From contig CM050450.1 in the NCBI GenBank assembly GCA_027563935.2, positions 7,237,957 through 7,301,956 of the forward strand: DNA of 64,000 bases. The letters are read 5' to 3'. Source of the DNA: Costus lasius. Lineage: Eukaryota; Streptophyta; Magnoliopsida; Zingiberales; Costaceae. The position numbers and the translations under genes are program-made. The notes beneath the pieces were generated by a model that was not told the origin of the DNA, did not search any database, and saw only the letters and a list, made by a program, of their open reading frames with translations. The stretch's first letter is position 1. Each line of letters starts with the position of its first letter. Shown one piece after another: positions 12,650 to 24,802 of this stretch.

Positions 12650-14253
12650 ATGGATAGTTTCTCTTTTGCTGGTGAGCTTTCTACAGAGACTAGTTGCGTT
12701 ATATATGTATACGACCAAAGTTGTGAGAAAACACATGTGCAACCTGAAGTGTGTGTCCATGGGACTTCTGAGATCACATTGCAGGGGATCTGTAGTGTTT
12801 CTGCTATCCATGATGTCTTAGCAGTTAAAGAGGTTGATGGCACTCCTGCTTTTATTCGGCTTGGTGATCTTCAAGAACAGATATCTTTTCACGATACAAC
12901 TTCTGGTGACAAAATATCTGAGCCGACAAAGACTGAGAGTTATGGAGAGTTTTGTCTTTCTGCTCCCCTGGATACGAACAAGAAGAAATTGACCAAATGT
13001 GCAACATTTCCTTCACCAGTGGATGCAGATGTCATAGGTCTCTCTATCGGTGGTGTATGTACTGCAGAAAGCACTGATTTGAGAGGGCAATGTTCTCTCA
13101 CATCTACCAATACTACTTATTCCCGATCTATCTCTCTACCTGTGAGTATCAATTTGCCTAAATTATGCAAATATTTTAGTTAAATTCTTAGAACCATGCA
13201 GTTTTTTCTTATTAAAGGAGAATATTCATCGAGCTAAGTACACATTCTAAATGCCAGAACGATTCAACAGTCTATTACAAAACGTAAGTATATTTGGGAA
13301 TTTAGCTTTACCAATTTAAAAGTGAAGCCCACATATTAAAGAATAGAGTGCAACGTGATGATAAAATCTTAAATGAAACTCTTTCTTATTGCCATTTTCC
13401 AAAGGGGTAGGTATTTTGTGATGCAAATCTGCAGGTTTTTCTATTTGGAAAATGATTTTTTCCAACTTATCTTCTATAGTATTGATGCAATAGTAAGTTA
13501 TGCAAGGTTCTAAACCCAATTGGAGTAATAATTTTCACAATAATAATAGAATTCCCCACCTTTTTGTTCACTAGAATGAAATTCACGGTGAGGCTTTAAT
13601 GTGATGATAATGATCTATGTCAAAGTAGACTTATCTTGGTTGTATCGTTTCAATGCGCATTTCTTTCTGCAATATTTCTGCCTCTTCACCGTAATGTTTA
13701 TTTGGTCTGGTATCGTGCAGGCACCTTCGAAACTCGTATCTGCCCTGAAGGGCAGCCGTGAACAGAATGGGTTACCTTCAAATATCGAGTTACGTGTGAA
13801 ATGGGCTCCTGAGGTTTACGATCCACCTTGCACCCTAATGTCTCATACTGTGAAGAAAAACCATATTCAGCGCCCCAAAGCAAAGAAAAAAGACAAAAAT
13901 AAGCGCAAGAGCAAGTCTATGCGGGGAACTAATCCTGAAAGGAGAACAGCAAATAAGAGTAGTATCAGCAATATGGTTGAATCTATGGATATCAGGTTTT
14001 CTCTGCATATGTTTTTTTTTTTTGCATAACATTATTCTTTTCTTCCATATTTTGATATTTGACATCAAAATTGAAACTTGTTCCATTTTCCAGCTTGCAA
14101 ACCTCTGGAGATGCTTTGCTGCAGAATGGTTATGGACAATCCAGCGTGGATAGTGTAGATTATGCAGTCAGGAACCAAGATTCGAAGTGTGGAAGCAGCT
14201 TCTTGAGAGAGGGGATTGCCAAAGTCCACATATCCATAACAGAGGCTTCCTGA
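12650..14253 (+). CDS. Conserved plant protein of unknown function (308 aa, Lys-rich tract)
   Basis: Three coding exons: 12650-13141, 13721-13995 and 14094-14253, with GT-AG borders and matching phases, giving 308 residues. The ATG at 12650 follows a clean acceptor at 12627 after a 5'UTR intron. Residues 1-164 are acidic and Ser/Thr-rich with no domain I know. The best conserved-looking part is residues 165-210 (APSKLVSALKGSRE, then VKWAPEVYDPP), followed by a strongly basic tract, residues 209-232 (KAKKKDKNKRKSK), which could be a nuclear localisation or nucleic-acid-binding segment. I recall similar plant proteins only as uncharacterised. No signal peptide or membrane segment. Function not assigned. 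Confidence 0.85.
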
Positions 14254-16102
14254 TAGCCCTTAAGTAGTGCAGTATTTTGATGCAAGACTACGCTGATGAA
14301 ATGTAGATAAATAAATTTTGAAAATGCACGTACGTGTTGTTCGTCTACTCTTTTGTCAATTTATGACGAAACTGCGGTATTTTGAAGTATAAAACTAGAG
14401 AACATGGAGTGCATCATACTGTATTTTGGTCATGAACTTTACTATCACGCGTGTAATTGTCATAACGAATCTTGGTTACTTTAAATTCTTCATATTTTTG
14501 TGCATTAGAAACATAGTTAGGAATTGTGGATGACTTTGATTGGTCGAGGGCTTATTTTGCCAGGTAAAAAAATAATAATAATAAATTTTAAGCTCTGGTG
14601 ATAATTAGCCAAACAACTTTGAACATATAAGCTCTGATGATATTTAGTTTGATTGGCCGAGGGCTTATTGAAACAGTTCGAAGTTCCTAGCCTTCCTAGT
14701 ATGCCAGAATGTGTTAAGGATCAAAGGTGTTGTTAAATTGTCATTATTGTTTGATGCCATGATCCAATTTCCTTCCATTCAATCATTTTGTTTTTAGTAT
14801 ATCATTACGTTGCTGGATTCAGCAAATAAACTGCAATTATAGACTCCCAACTTTTGGTGCCTACACAACCTAGAATGAGTTGTCATGGCGTCTTCCTCTC
14901 AAATGTTTTAGTCGTTCACTGAGTTGTATTGCTTCAATATCAGATAATGATGGAAGCTCACCGCTTTTCTAGAATCAATTTTCATTACAAGAATTTTAAT
15001 TTCATACTAGAATTAAATTCATAAGGCTCCGCTAATTTTTTTTTTTTTTTTTTTTTTTTGGGGGGGAGGGATGGAAGGACATGTATAGTAAGAAAATAAA
15101 TAAAGATTTTAAAAATATATTTGGAATCGAAACATTCCTCTTAGTTGTTTTTTTTACTTTCATTTTTTTAAACAAAAACGTTTCTTTCTTCTATTTTCTT
15201 CTACGTAAATAGACTCTAAATATCAGTTCTTGTGTTTGGAGAAACAAAAGTTTTAATTCAATTTAAAGCTTGTTTTACTAAACTAGCTTTATTTTTTATT
15301 TTAGGTACATTTGATAACAATTAGCAACGGTTGCTAAAGTAGTCTGAAAAAGAAGTCGATCGGATGTAAACATTGGGCTTTTTGTATGGATTTGAAAATC
15401 TCAATATTTTTTTTAACAAATGGAATTCTATTTTCCAAGATTGTTTTTAATTTCAAATGCATGAATTTATTATAACTAAGGATTTGGAACATTAATTCCA
15501 TAATTTAAAAAAAAAACAGTGAGCGTGAAATTATCTGCTATTTTCTGAAATATGTTCTATATTTCACCTACCATGACAAATAAAAAAATTCTATCGCTTA
15601 TTAACTTACGGAAGGTGTTCTATATTGTAGAGGGAAAAGTTTCTTGCTTAATTGCACCTCATGTATATGTATAGAATCTTCCATTGACAGAGATTCTAGG
15701 TAAGTCTACTGGAAGGTTGTCCCAAGTAATCATCACCTCTTGACTCGTCATATGTTTCAAGAAAAAGCAAAGGCATTACTATTGAGTTACCAAGTACTGT
15801 ATGTTTTAGTTTTCACCAGTTTTTGACCAAGTCCAGGGCCTTCTCTGCCAAGGTTTCATCTCTTACCAATTTGCTTGTTTTTTTCCCTGGTGGTAGTCAC
15901 AGAAATGCTTTCATGTTACACACTTGAGATTCGGCAACAGTGCAACATGTAAGTAGTGGCTGCTCCACGCACAGTTGAAGTGTGTTTGTGATCGCTAATT
16001 TATGTTCCTCAGGGACTCATGACATTTTCACAGGTTAAGATGCTCAGTATGGTGTTGCAAATCTTTCAAAGTCAATTTTCCTCTTTTATTCATGTTGGAT
16101 AG
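14254..16102. other. Intergenic, AT-rich; poly(T)/poly(G) tract
   Basis: The 3'UTR of the preceding gene probably occupies the first 200 bases. I see no further gene. At 15037-15069 a run of T is followed directly by a run of G, a slippage-prone tract. The region is otherwise AT-rich and unassigned. Confidence 0.6.
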
Positions 16103-16670
16103 TCCAAGGGTAGAGGTGGCCAACGGGCCGGGCCGGGCCGGGCCCGGGCCGGCACGGCCCGGCACGACACGGGCCGGGCACGGCACAGCCCGTTGACCAA
16201 GTCAACGGGCCGCGGGCGGCCCGTGGCCCGGCTCAGGTCGTGCTGGGCCGAGGGTTCGCGGCCCGTGGGCCGGGCCGGGCCAGGCACGTCACGGCACGAC
16301 ACGTCAATTCTTCTGCATTTTTACCTAAATGCCCTCATAATAGTTATAAAAATTTTAAAAGTTAGAGATATAATTGTCTTTATGGTATAAAATTTCCATT
16401 TTAGCCCCTTTTAATAATTAAAAATAGGGTATAAATATGTAATTATACACCCAATTCATCCCTATAAATTGACCCCCCAACCCTCTCATTTCTTCACACA
16501 AGTTTCCAACTATCTTTGGAATAATTTCTCATTCTCTCTTAATACTCTCTTAATCTCTTTTCTAAGTCTTGAGTTACAATTAGTTTCTTAATTGAACTCA
16601 AACTTAAGCTTTTTTTTAGCCATCAAGAATTCAATGCTCTTTCGGTCTAGATTCTAGACTAGTCATTTTT

Positions 16671-16790
16671 TTCTATGTATCGTGCTCACTACGTGACTAG
16701 ACGTGGAGAAGATCAAGTAAGTATTAAACTAATTTACTTTTATAATATAATTATCACGTGGTGAGCACGAGCACGAGGCATAGAGAAAAA
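16671..16790. repeat. Inverted repeat in the leader of the hAT-borne gene relic
   Basis: TATGTATCGTGCTCACTACG near 16674 is matched by an imperfect reverse complement at about 16755-16785, enclosing a GTAAGTA donor-like site (about 16717). The ATG of the RING relic follows immediately. A TATA-like CTATAAAT lies upstream near 16461. Confidence 0.55.
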
Positions 16791-17314
16791 TGACAGATAA
16801 TAGAAGAGTGAAGATAATTCTCATTATGCCAAATTCTCAACGTTCAATCTTCCTTACATCTACCTTAAATTTCTTCAATGCTGATCAATGGAGAATCACT
16901 ATTTTAAGTATTATCGAACGTGTTAGTCAAATTATACGAATTGATGTATTCAGGTTTGAAGAACACTTTATCCATTTATCTGATCATGCAAGACAAGAAT
17001 TTTTGGCTTCTCCCTCTCCTTCTGGGGTTGAGATTGAGATAGAGGTTGAGGACTTTGAAATAAGTGATAGTGAGGAGGATAGTGATAATATCAACGATGA
17101 GCCGGAGTAATATATCGAAACAAACCAAGCACAAGAGTCACTTGAGTTTTTTATTATTGAAGAAGGAGGTAGAGCTGAAAACATGGAGTGCGCAATATGC
17201 ATAGAGAAGATGGAGCACGGAGCGCAAGTATGCTTAACACAATGCTCGCATATCTTCCATAGTAGCTGCTTGCGTAGTTGGCTACGGGTCAATTGTGTAT
17301 GCCCATTATGTTGA
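16790..17314 (+). pseudogene. RING-H2 finger protein relic inside hAT element
   Basis: One reading frame runs from ATG 16790 to a TAA at 17108-17110, then continues in the same frame to TGA at 17314. The first part (106 codons) ends in a Glu/Asp-rich stretch. The second contains a complete RING-H2 signature: CAIC at 17189-17200, then C, CSHIFH, SSC and CPLC at the C-terminus, i.e. C-C-C-H-H-C-C-C ligand order. RING-H2 proteins of this kind are usually E3 ubiquitin ligases. The in-frame stop between the parts makes the full-length reading a pseudogene, but a 43-residue RING frame from ATG 17183 remains open. It sits wholly between the transposon ends, so it is most simply a captured host gene. 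Confidence 0.8.
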
Positions 17315-17834
17315 CAATTGATTTAAGCTTAAATGTATAATTTATGAATATGAAATTTAATCGAGTTGGTTTTAACTTTAGTCATGTGTTGTGTTGTTAG
17401 TATTGTTAATAAATAAATTAATATTAATTTAATAAAATATATTAAAATTAAAATCATATATGTTTAAAATAAAATAATTAATTAAATATTTTTTAAAAAA
17501 ATTATGCAAAATACATAATTCACATTCGGGCCGTGCCAGGCACGGCCCGCTGGGCCGACTATAGCCAGCGGGCTGAATCTGGCCCGCGGGCCGTAATCGG
17601 CCCGCGTGCCTAATTTGACCCGCGTGCCGGATCTGGCCCGCGTGCCGGATCCGAGCCCGGCCAGAACCTGAACCGTGCCTGGGCCGGCACGGCTAAACGT
17701 GCCGCGGGCCGTGCCGGGCCCAGGTATTTTTCGGTCGTGCCGTGCCCGGCACGGCACGGTTACAATCGGGCCGTGCCTGGCACGGCCCGACTTCTGGCGG
17801 GCCCGGGCCCGGGCCGGCCCCCTCTATCCAAGGG

Positions 17835-18431
17835 CATGTGAGATCTTCAAGCTGGAGTATTATTATTTTCTAGAGGAAGCATTACTAATTTACAATGTTT
17901 ATCTGAGGTTGTGCAGCATCTCTTTTCCTTGTTCCAGATTTATAACCGGTTATGCGCAAAGGTCCAGTTTTCTCTTCTTGATTTCTTTAGTTGCATTTTG
18001 TCTCAGACTCTCAAATGATTTTTTTTTTTTGTCTTAATTTCTCAAGTTTGTTGTTATTTACAAACGATTCATGTTCTAATTTGAGCCAAGTTTATCAGCA
18101 TTTGATGGCCCATAATGATAAATATGCAACTGTTGGATTTAAGAAAATGAAAACAATAATTTAGCATATACGTGCAACTGTCTTCCACGATATGTAAGTG
18201 AGTACTTATAACATGGACACAAGGAAAAAAAAGACCCAGTGAAACAGAACAATTGTCTTTAAAGTTTCATACTAACAGTAGCTCAAGGAACATACTCATT
18301 AACAAGAATATTCTTCATCAGATTGTCATGATTATTCCTGGAATTAACTGTAACACTTGCACCTTCTTCCTTTATAGAAAATTGTTTGACTTGTGGAACA
18401 CAAACAGGATATGCCTTTAACAGACGTCATA
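17835..18431. other. Intergenic, nothing recognised
   Basis: AT-rich sequence between the hAT element and the following MITE. No coding or structural signal that I can support. Confidence 0.5.
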
Positions 18432-18439
18432 ATCTATTG

Positions 18440-18918
18440 TTGGGGTGAGCACTATTCGGTTTTTACCGAATTTACCGATCGGTAAATCGGTAAATCAGTT
18501 CGGTAATTTTGGTTTCGGTTTTCGGTTCGGTATTGATTTTTATGTAATTCGGTTTTCGGTTCGGTAAAAAAGTTTTTAGTTCGGTAAATTACCGATTTAC
18601 CGATACATATATATTAATATATAAAAAAATAAAATTTTATTTATTAATATCTAATTTCTTATCTCTAACTCTTGGGCTCAATTTAATTTCTTATCTCACC
18701 CTCTCGGCAACCCAATCAGCCCAATTTAATTTTTATTTTTTTCTATTTTTTCAATAAATTAATTAGGTAATATTTTAATATTTTTTAATTGGTAAATCGG
18801 TAATTTATTGAATTACCGATCGGTAAATTTCTTATTCGGTTCAGGATCAATTTTTAATATTTCGATATTCGGCAATTCGGTTTTCGGTAATTCGGTTTTT
18901 ACAGAATACTCACCCCTA
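18440..18918. mobile_element. hAT-type MITE with 8-bp target duplication
   Basis: Ends TTGGGGTGAG and TAGGGGTGAG (right end read in reverse), flanked by identical 8-bp ATCTATTG at 18432-18439 and 18919-18926. Subterminal regions are packed with TTCGGTAA/TTACCGA motifs in both orientations; the middle is AT-rich and noncoding. Confidence 0.88.
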
Positions 18919-18926
18919 ATCTATTG

Positions 18927-19959
18927 GCTGAGATTAAGGATGGTAGAATGCATCCAGGTGACTCCAGGTGACTGATAATCTAATACATAATTACTTATAT
19001 ACCTCCTGTAAATTATATTGCATCATACAATCATTTAGGCTCTTAGGCTCTTGGTCAGTGTAGGCAAAAAAATAAAATAAAATCAGATATACACAGATGT
19101 ATATAGACAATTTATAAGGTATAGCATAAATTAACTATAAATAACACGTGTTAATCCCATATTACCCACTTGTAAATAATTTTGCATCTTATCTACTTGT
19201 AATTTATTTTGCATCGTTTTCCTACTTGTAAACCACACTGATTTTTGTTTGTGTTTGTATTACCTACATGCTAATAGATTCAATTTTCAATTTGCTCATT
19301 TATGCATAAGTTTGCTCACCAACAATATGGTTTTTTTCACACTTCATTGCATGTAGTCAATGATCTTAGTATATTTTTTTGTTCATGTTTATGCCAATTA
19401 TTATGAACATGCTCCAAAAACATTGATGGGTAATAATATGAAGCCTTTGATAACTATGCAAATTGTTAAATGAATAATTTTTGTTGGCTAAATGAATTTT
19501 GCTTCTGTTTTTAAAACTCTTCCATCTCTAGATACTTCCATTTGCCTCTAGTTACTCTGTTATACTCCCTGCCAAAATTATGTCAAAATGCCCGACTTTA
19601 TCCTTTGGTGACTCTTCTTCCTTAGGCTAAAAGACAGCCTCAGCATTAATTGCCTCTTTTGCTGATGTTGGATACTTCTCCTTGCCGCTTGTCCAATCAT
19701 ACAATGGTATCTCCCAGTTTGGTTTTCTTTCGTTCCTATTCTATGTTCCTCCTAGGTTGCTCAGGCGAAGCTGGTTATGGAAACTAGTGGCCTACTGGAA
19801 GGGACTAGTATGTTAAGATAGATCATGAAGTTAACATGACACTCAGGCGCAGAAAGGCTGACTTTATTATGAGAAGACTATAGAATAAACATGGATAGGG
19901 ATCAAGATGAGGCCCAGAAATAAGACACTTTCAATTCCTTTTGGAATGTTAGGGGTATA
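18927..19959. other. Intergenic, nothing recognised
   Basis: AT-rich. The phrase ACTTGTAAA/ATTTTGCATC recurs three times at 19160-19235. There is no supported gene. Confidence 0.5.
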
Positions 19960-20520
19960 GAAAGAAGATAAAAAAAAAATTAAACATCTCATGTACCACT
20001 TAACTATCATTTGTAAACAAGAATCCAGAGTGGTTGGCATTTCCCAGTTGAATTTTCAATATGTAGTTCCTCTAGTTATTCAATGGATTGGTGTGTCTAT
20101 CAGGGCATCTCAGATACTATCAAACTTTTAAATTTCATCAGATAACACAGTTTCACTCTCAGTAATGTTTGTGATACCATCAGTTATTCTGATGCAGCTA
20201 GGGTCTTCGGAGACAACAATACTACCTTGTCTTATGCTGACATGTATAGATGCAGAGGCAGTAGGAGACATTTGGAACTGTCAATTTTTTTCGTTCAATC
20301 ACTTCACCTCCCTGGTCTTCATATTCATGGGTGGCGTCTCACATGGATTAGTGCCCATATGTCCTGTGGACAAGCTAGAACGAATAGAGTTTTGTCAATC
20401 AAAATTTCAACAATTGGTTTGCTAATTCTGCTGTTCAGGTTTTAACAGCAAACCTAATTGATCAGTCTCCTCTAGTGTTACGCTTCAGACACTTGCAGAA
20501 GCTATTCAGCATTGAGAATA
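19960..20520 (+). mobile_element. Decayed LINE (L1-type) endonuclease fragment
   Basis: Broken across all three plus-strand frames, the translation shows the succession expected of a LINE ORF2 apurinic endonuclease: an NVRGI-like start near 19985, KQES near 20018, RRLTWISAH then GQARTNRVL at about 20330-20390, and QSPLVLRF at about 20463-20485, matching the family's RxDRVL and SDHSPL positions. Many stops and frameshifts; no 3' end or poly(A) identified. Extinct copy. Confidence 0.6.
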
Positions 20521-21339
20521 TCTGGTTACAAGCAGAATGACATATTAGCGTATGGTAGTAATATTAATGTTGATACCCCTGATGCATTATGTATTCGAAG
20601 GGGAAAAATAAAATATGGAACAAAAAAACCCCATAAAGTGGCCACACTAGGGCGCTCATGTGTTGTGTTTCATTGCACAGTCTATGATGAATGTGTTGTG
20701 TTTCATTGCACAGTCTTGATCATCATAGGCCCCTAGAGTTGCACTAGTTAGAGCGCTATATGCTCACGGTTGCTCATTGCACCCTGTTGAATATTCATAT
20801 TTTAGTATTCTTATAATACAATATCTTAGGCTCTTTTTGCTGGAGGAAAAAACATAAAAAAAGAATGGGAGAAGGAAAATTGATCACGGGTGGTCACCTC
20901 CACCGCCCCACTCCCACCCACCCTTGCCGTCGGCGGACAGACACGAGCGTCCCCACTCCCTTGTTGGGCTGCTCTGCCTTCTTCCGCCCCCTTTGTAGCG
21001 GTGGCGGCAGCAGCAGCTAGTGTAGGAGGCAGTGGCGAGAAGATGACAATGGCGGCAAAAATGGATGCGGCCTCGTGCAAATAAGACAGCTCGTGCGGCA
21101 TCAAGAAAAAAGAAAGGGAGAAAGGTGTAAAGAGCAACGTTTCGTTCGAATCCAGCGGATTAGAAACTAGGGTTAAATAGTTTTATTTTTTTCTCTTTTC
21201 TGTTTTCATACTTGCTGGTAAATTATATATTTTTTTATCTTTTTCACTAGTAAACAAGACGTTAGTGGTGTAGTGCTCATCAATTGAAGCTACATACGTG
21301 GCCACACCCACAAAGGTGCTCACCAATTTGCTTTTACAA
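20521..21339. other. Intergenic with GC-rich island
   Basis: A tandem duplication of GTGTTGTGTTTCATTGCACAG occurs at 20658-20715. At 20885-21090 there is a GC-rich island flanked by purine-rich A/G stretches, similar in build to the blocks at 9085-10160 and 21340-22281. No gene supported. Confidence 0.5.
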
Positions 21340-22281
21340 TCTCTTTTAGAGGAATGATAGAAAATAAAAGGGAATAAAAAATAGGATTATGGGAAAATGA
21401 AAAGAAATAAAAATACTTTTATTTTTCTATCTCTTGTTTCAGGATCGGGAAGGAAGGAAAATAAAAAATCGCCCCTGGATTCATTACCTCCACCCTCCTT
21501 CTCCTCCTTGCCTCCATTGCCGCCACAGACGACCTCCGATGTGCCATCGACGGTGTCCACAGTGGAAAGTTTGCAGTTTGCAGCTTCGACTTCCCTTCTC
21601 CCGCTTCCGTTCCAATTCCTTGTTGGCGCCAACGGCGAAGTCGGAGGGCACTTTCGTCGAGGACTTGGACGGTGGATCGGCATCACGACCTGGACGGAGG
21701 CAGAGGGGATGAGCGACGAGCGAGAGAGACACGTGTCGAGGACCTGGACGGCGGAGCTTCTATAGGCGAGGGCGTCGGCGAGAGCTGGGAGAGGCGAGGG
21801 CATCTCGGAAAGGCGTCGGTGAGGTTTGGGAAAGGTGAAGGCGTCGGTGAGGTTTGGGAAAGGTGAAGGCGTCAGTGGGAGAGGCGAGGGCGTCGGCGAG
21901 TTCTGGGAAAGGCGCCGGCGAGGTCTAGAAAGGCGAGGGCATCGGCTGGGAGAGACGAGGGTGTTGGCGAGGAGCAGAAGAGGGTACACGTGGAGCAGAA
22001 CGGCGAGAGGCGACGGAGAAGGTGAACGGCGAGAGGCTAGGTTTAGAAAGGGTTTCGGGAGAATAATGCGTGAGGGAGCTAGAAGCGTGCGAGAGCGTAA
22101 GGCGTGAGGGAGAGAAATGTGATTTCCGTCTGAATTGGAGGGATTGGTTTGAGGGGAAAAATACCTCAAATTTCTCTTCTCTTTTTTTTCCTTTCTTTCT
22201 TTTTTTTCACTGAAATAAAGGAAAAAGTATAAATCTTTTCTTTTTCTCCTTTCTTTCTTTTTTTTCCTTTCTTTCTTTTTT
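21340..22281. mobile_element. Probable degenerate transposon with GC-rich minisatellite core
   Basis: A purine-rich left side (21360-21480) and a long pyrimidine-rich right side (22160-22280) enclose a GC-rich core. Within 21770-21990 a loose 25-35 bp unit with GGCGAGGGCGTCGGCGAG repeats several times. A long open frame on the minus strand is low-complexity Ser/Pro and Lys/Glu sequence and is not credible as a gene. Its right edge abuts the viral sequence, so the virus-host junction lies in this tract. Confidence 0.4.
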
Positions 22282-23509
22282 TCACTATAACCGCTGATGA
22301 TACATCTAATGTGACTACACAAATTCGTCAGATGATCCTAGGATACGACGAATATCGAGGATACACTACGATGCAGAACCAGGCTATTTTGGATCTTGAA
22401 GCATTAATGATTACTAGTATGAAAGACATTGTTCCCTTTTCAAACCAATTTCTGTATTTAGCTGGGAAAACGGGAGCAGCTTTTCTTTCAGCTGAAATGT
22501 CTGATAGGTATTTTCGAAAATTACCTGCCCCTTATAATACAAAAATAGCCGAATTATGGAAAGAGAAATACCCTAGGATGACAGTAGGCATCTTGCCTAG
22601 AATCAATTTCACATATGGAGTTTTGCAAGAGATTTGTAAAACTAATGAAATGCATAGACAGGCGAAAGATTTTTCTTTCTGCCAAAATATTGCTGTTCCA
22701 GGGGTATACTCATCAAGTCAACGTCCCAAGAAATTCTTAAGAAAAGCATCCACTTACAAATCGCATCCCCACAAAAATCATGTTCATAAGCTGAAAACGA
22801 AAAAACCAGGGAAAGCTAAGTGTAAGTGTTTCATTTGTGGAGAAATGGGACATTTTGCTAATGAGTGTAGAAATAAAAAAAGTTAACAGAGAACGGCTGG
22901 CTACATATCAGCAACTGGAACTACTCCCAGAATGGGATGTAGTTAGTGTTGGAGAAGACGGAGATCCAGATGATTCTGATCTATGTTCGTTTTCTGATGA
23001 TGAAACTGATATAGCAGATAGGAAAAATTTTCTGTTAATGATGGCTTCAGATAAGATTGATTGGAATCCAGTTAGAGAAAACTATAAGTTGGAGAAAGAA
23101 TATTTAGATTGCATGCATCAATGGGAAATGCATCCAGATTTGTTGCCGCACACAAATAAATGCTTATTCTGTCATATAAAGACTGTAAAGAGGGCAAGGA
23201 TGCAGTGTACTTTGTGCTGTCTAGTCTGTTGCTCAGTCTGTAGTTTGCTTAAGTTCAATATAGACATTCCTATAGGAGAGGCACCACCGAGCCAAGTAAG
23301 GGTTGACTTTCGAAAACTTACAGCAGAACAGGCAAAACATATCACAAATTTAGAGGAAGAATTGAAGTACATAAGGGACAAAGGAAAGTCTGTTGTAATA
23401 ACAGAAGAGGTTATTTTGAAAGCTGAAGAGAAAAAACCAATCAGATACGCAAGTATCAGTAATAATCTGTTAAACCTCACGGCAACTTTGGAAATTGACA
23501 ACGAAAATG
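22282..23509 (+). pseudogene. Viral coat-protein region with CCHC knuckle and second Cys motif
   Basis: The frame from about 22290 to 22886 matches the C-terminal half of a caulimovirid coat protein and ends in a zinc knuckle CFICGEMGHFANEC (CX2CX4HX4C). A one-base difference in an A-run (about 22874) shifts the frame compared with the second copy at 36540-36600. The downstream frame (to 23509) holds CX2CX11CX2CX4CX2C at 23161-23241, a motif I associate with badnavirus polyproteins, then a Lys/Glu-rich, coiled-coil-like stretch leading toward the protease. Interrupted at 23510 by the LTR-like insertion. Confidence 0.88.
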
Positions 23510-23855
23510 TGGGGTCATTTTCGTTACATTGGAAATGTATCATGACCGTTCCAAATCCACCTTAAATTAATAAGGCTTTTTGTTTAATGGGTTCTGACTT
23601 CCGATGAGCGCAAGCGTTCATCGTTAATTACCCCTAAAGATAGGAGACCTTTGATTAAGAGATCTATAATACGCAACGACATAAGAGCGATAATTAGATG
23701 ATGTCATTTATAAATTTCATTCATAAATTTCATTTGACGTGATACATATTTCGACATGATAAGAGAAAAAGAGTATTCATCAAGATGGGCAATTTGTGTT
23801 CGTCGGACTTTAGCCTTGTGACGGCGTGTTGGGTAATATCCGGCCCAGGTAGTAC

Positions 23856-23926
23856 AACGTTATATCGAGGAGCTACGCCCCGATGGTAAACATCGACGTA
23901 CGCACCTCCCAAACGATATCCCGTCG
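23856..23926 (+). repeat. 71-bp direct repeat, left copy
   Basis: Starts AACGTTATATCGAGGA and ends GATATCCCGTCG. The near-identical right copy is at 24803-24873. The pair brackets the 42-bp tandem array. Confidence 0.85.
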
Positions 23927-23989
23927 TAATACATTAGGACGCGTTAGATATTAGACTGGAGAGATCACCCGGCCTTGATGGCGTGTTGG

Positions 23990-24795
23990 ATGACCTGAAG
24001 TAGAGAAAGATCATCTGGCCCCGAAGGCGTATTGGGTGATCGGGTTTGGAGATTTATCCGGCCTTGCGGCGTGATGGATAATCTGGGTTTAGGATTTATC
24101 CGGCCTTGCGGCGTACTGGATAATTTGGTTTGGAATTTATCCGGCCTTGCGGCGTGGTGGATAATTTGGTTTTGGAATTTATCCGGCCTTGTGGCGTATT
24201 GGATGATTTGGTTTGAAATTTATCCGGCCTTGCGGCATGATGGATAATTTGGTTTTGGAATTTATCCGGCCTTGCGGCGTGATGGATAATTTGGTTTTGG
24301 AATTTATCCGGCCTTGCGGCGTGGTGGATAATTTGATTTGGAAATTTATCCGGCCTTACGGCATGATGGATAATTTGATTTGAAAATTTATTCGGCCTCG
24401 CGGCGTGGTGGAGAAATTGATTTGAAGATTTATCCGGCCTTACGGCGTGGTGGATAATTTGATTTGGAAATTTATCCGGCCTTACGGCGTGGTGGATAAT
24501 TTGATGTGGAATTTACCCGGCCTCGCGGCGTAATGGGTAATTTAATTTGGAAATTTACCCGGCCTCGCGGTGTAATGGGTAATTTAATTCGGAAATTTAC
24601 CCGGCCTCATGGCGCAATGGGTAATTTAATTCGGAGATTTACCCGGCCTCACGGCGCAATGGGTAATTTAATTCGGAGATTTACCCGGCCTCGCGGCGTA
24701 ATGGGTAATTTAATTCGGGAAATTACCCGGCCTCACGGCGTAGTGGGTAATTTAATTAATTTAATTTTTTTTGTTTTGGACTTATCCGGCCTCGC
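23990..24795 (+). repeat. 42-bp tandem array, about 18-20 copies
   Basis: Units of 41-43 bp with core TTTATCCGGCCTTGCGGCG, drifting to TTTACCCGGCCTCGCGGCG in the right third, where units are the most alike. Because 42 is divisible by three, long frames appear with 14-residue repeats (FTRPRGVMGNLI); these are a by-product. Located inside the LTR-like insertion. Confidence 0.9.
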
Positions 24796-24802
24796 CGAAC
24801 GA

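Larger units (their letters stand above)
16111..17826 (+). mobile_element. hAT-type DNA transposon, complete, with 8-bp target duplication
   Basis: Terminal inverted repeats begin TAGAGGTGGC on the left and TAGAGGGGGC on the right (read from the right end). The element is flanked by identical 8-bp target duplications TCCAAGGG at 16103-16110 and 17827-17834, the size typical of hAT elements. Both subterminal regions (about 16120-16290 and 17525-17825) are very rich in GGGCC/GGCAC motifs, while the interior is AT-rich. No hAT transposase is visible; instead the interior holds a RING-H2 coding relic. Thus non-autonomous, 1,716 bp. The intact target duplication suggests a fairly recent insertion. 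Confidence 0.9.

Noticed and set aside
21387..22322. 311-codon open frame on the minus strand
   Set aside because: Low-complexity Lys/Glu then Ser/Pro sequence across a GC-rich minisatellite, and it runs into viral sequence at its start; no domain.
23990..24795. Regular array resembling a CRISPR repeat array
   Set aside because: The units are contiguous 42-bp tandem copies without unique spacers, in a plant nuclear context; it is a minisatellite.
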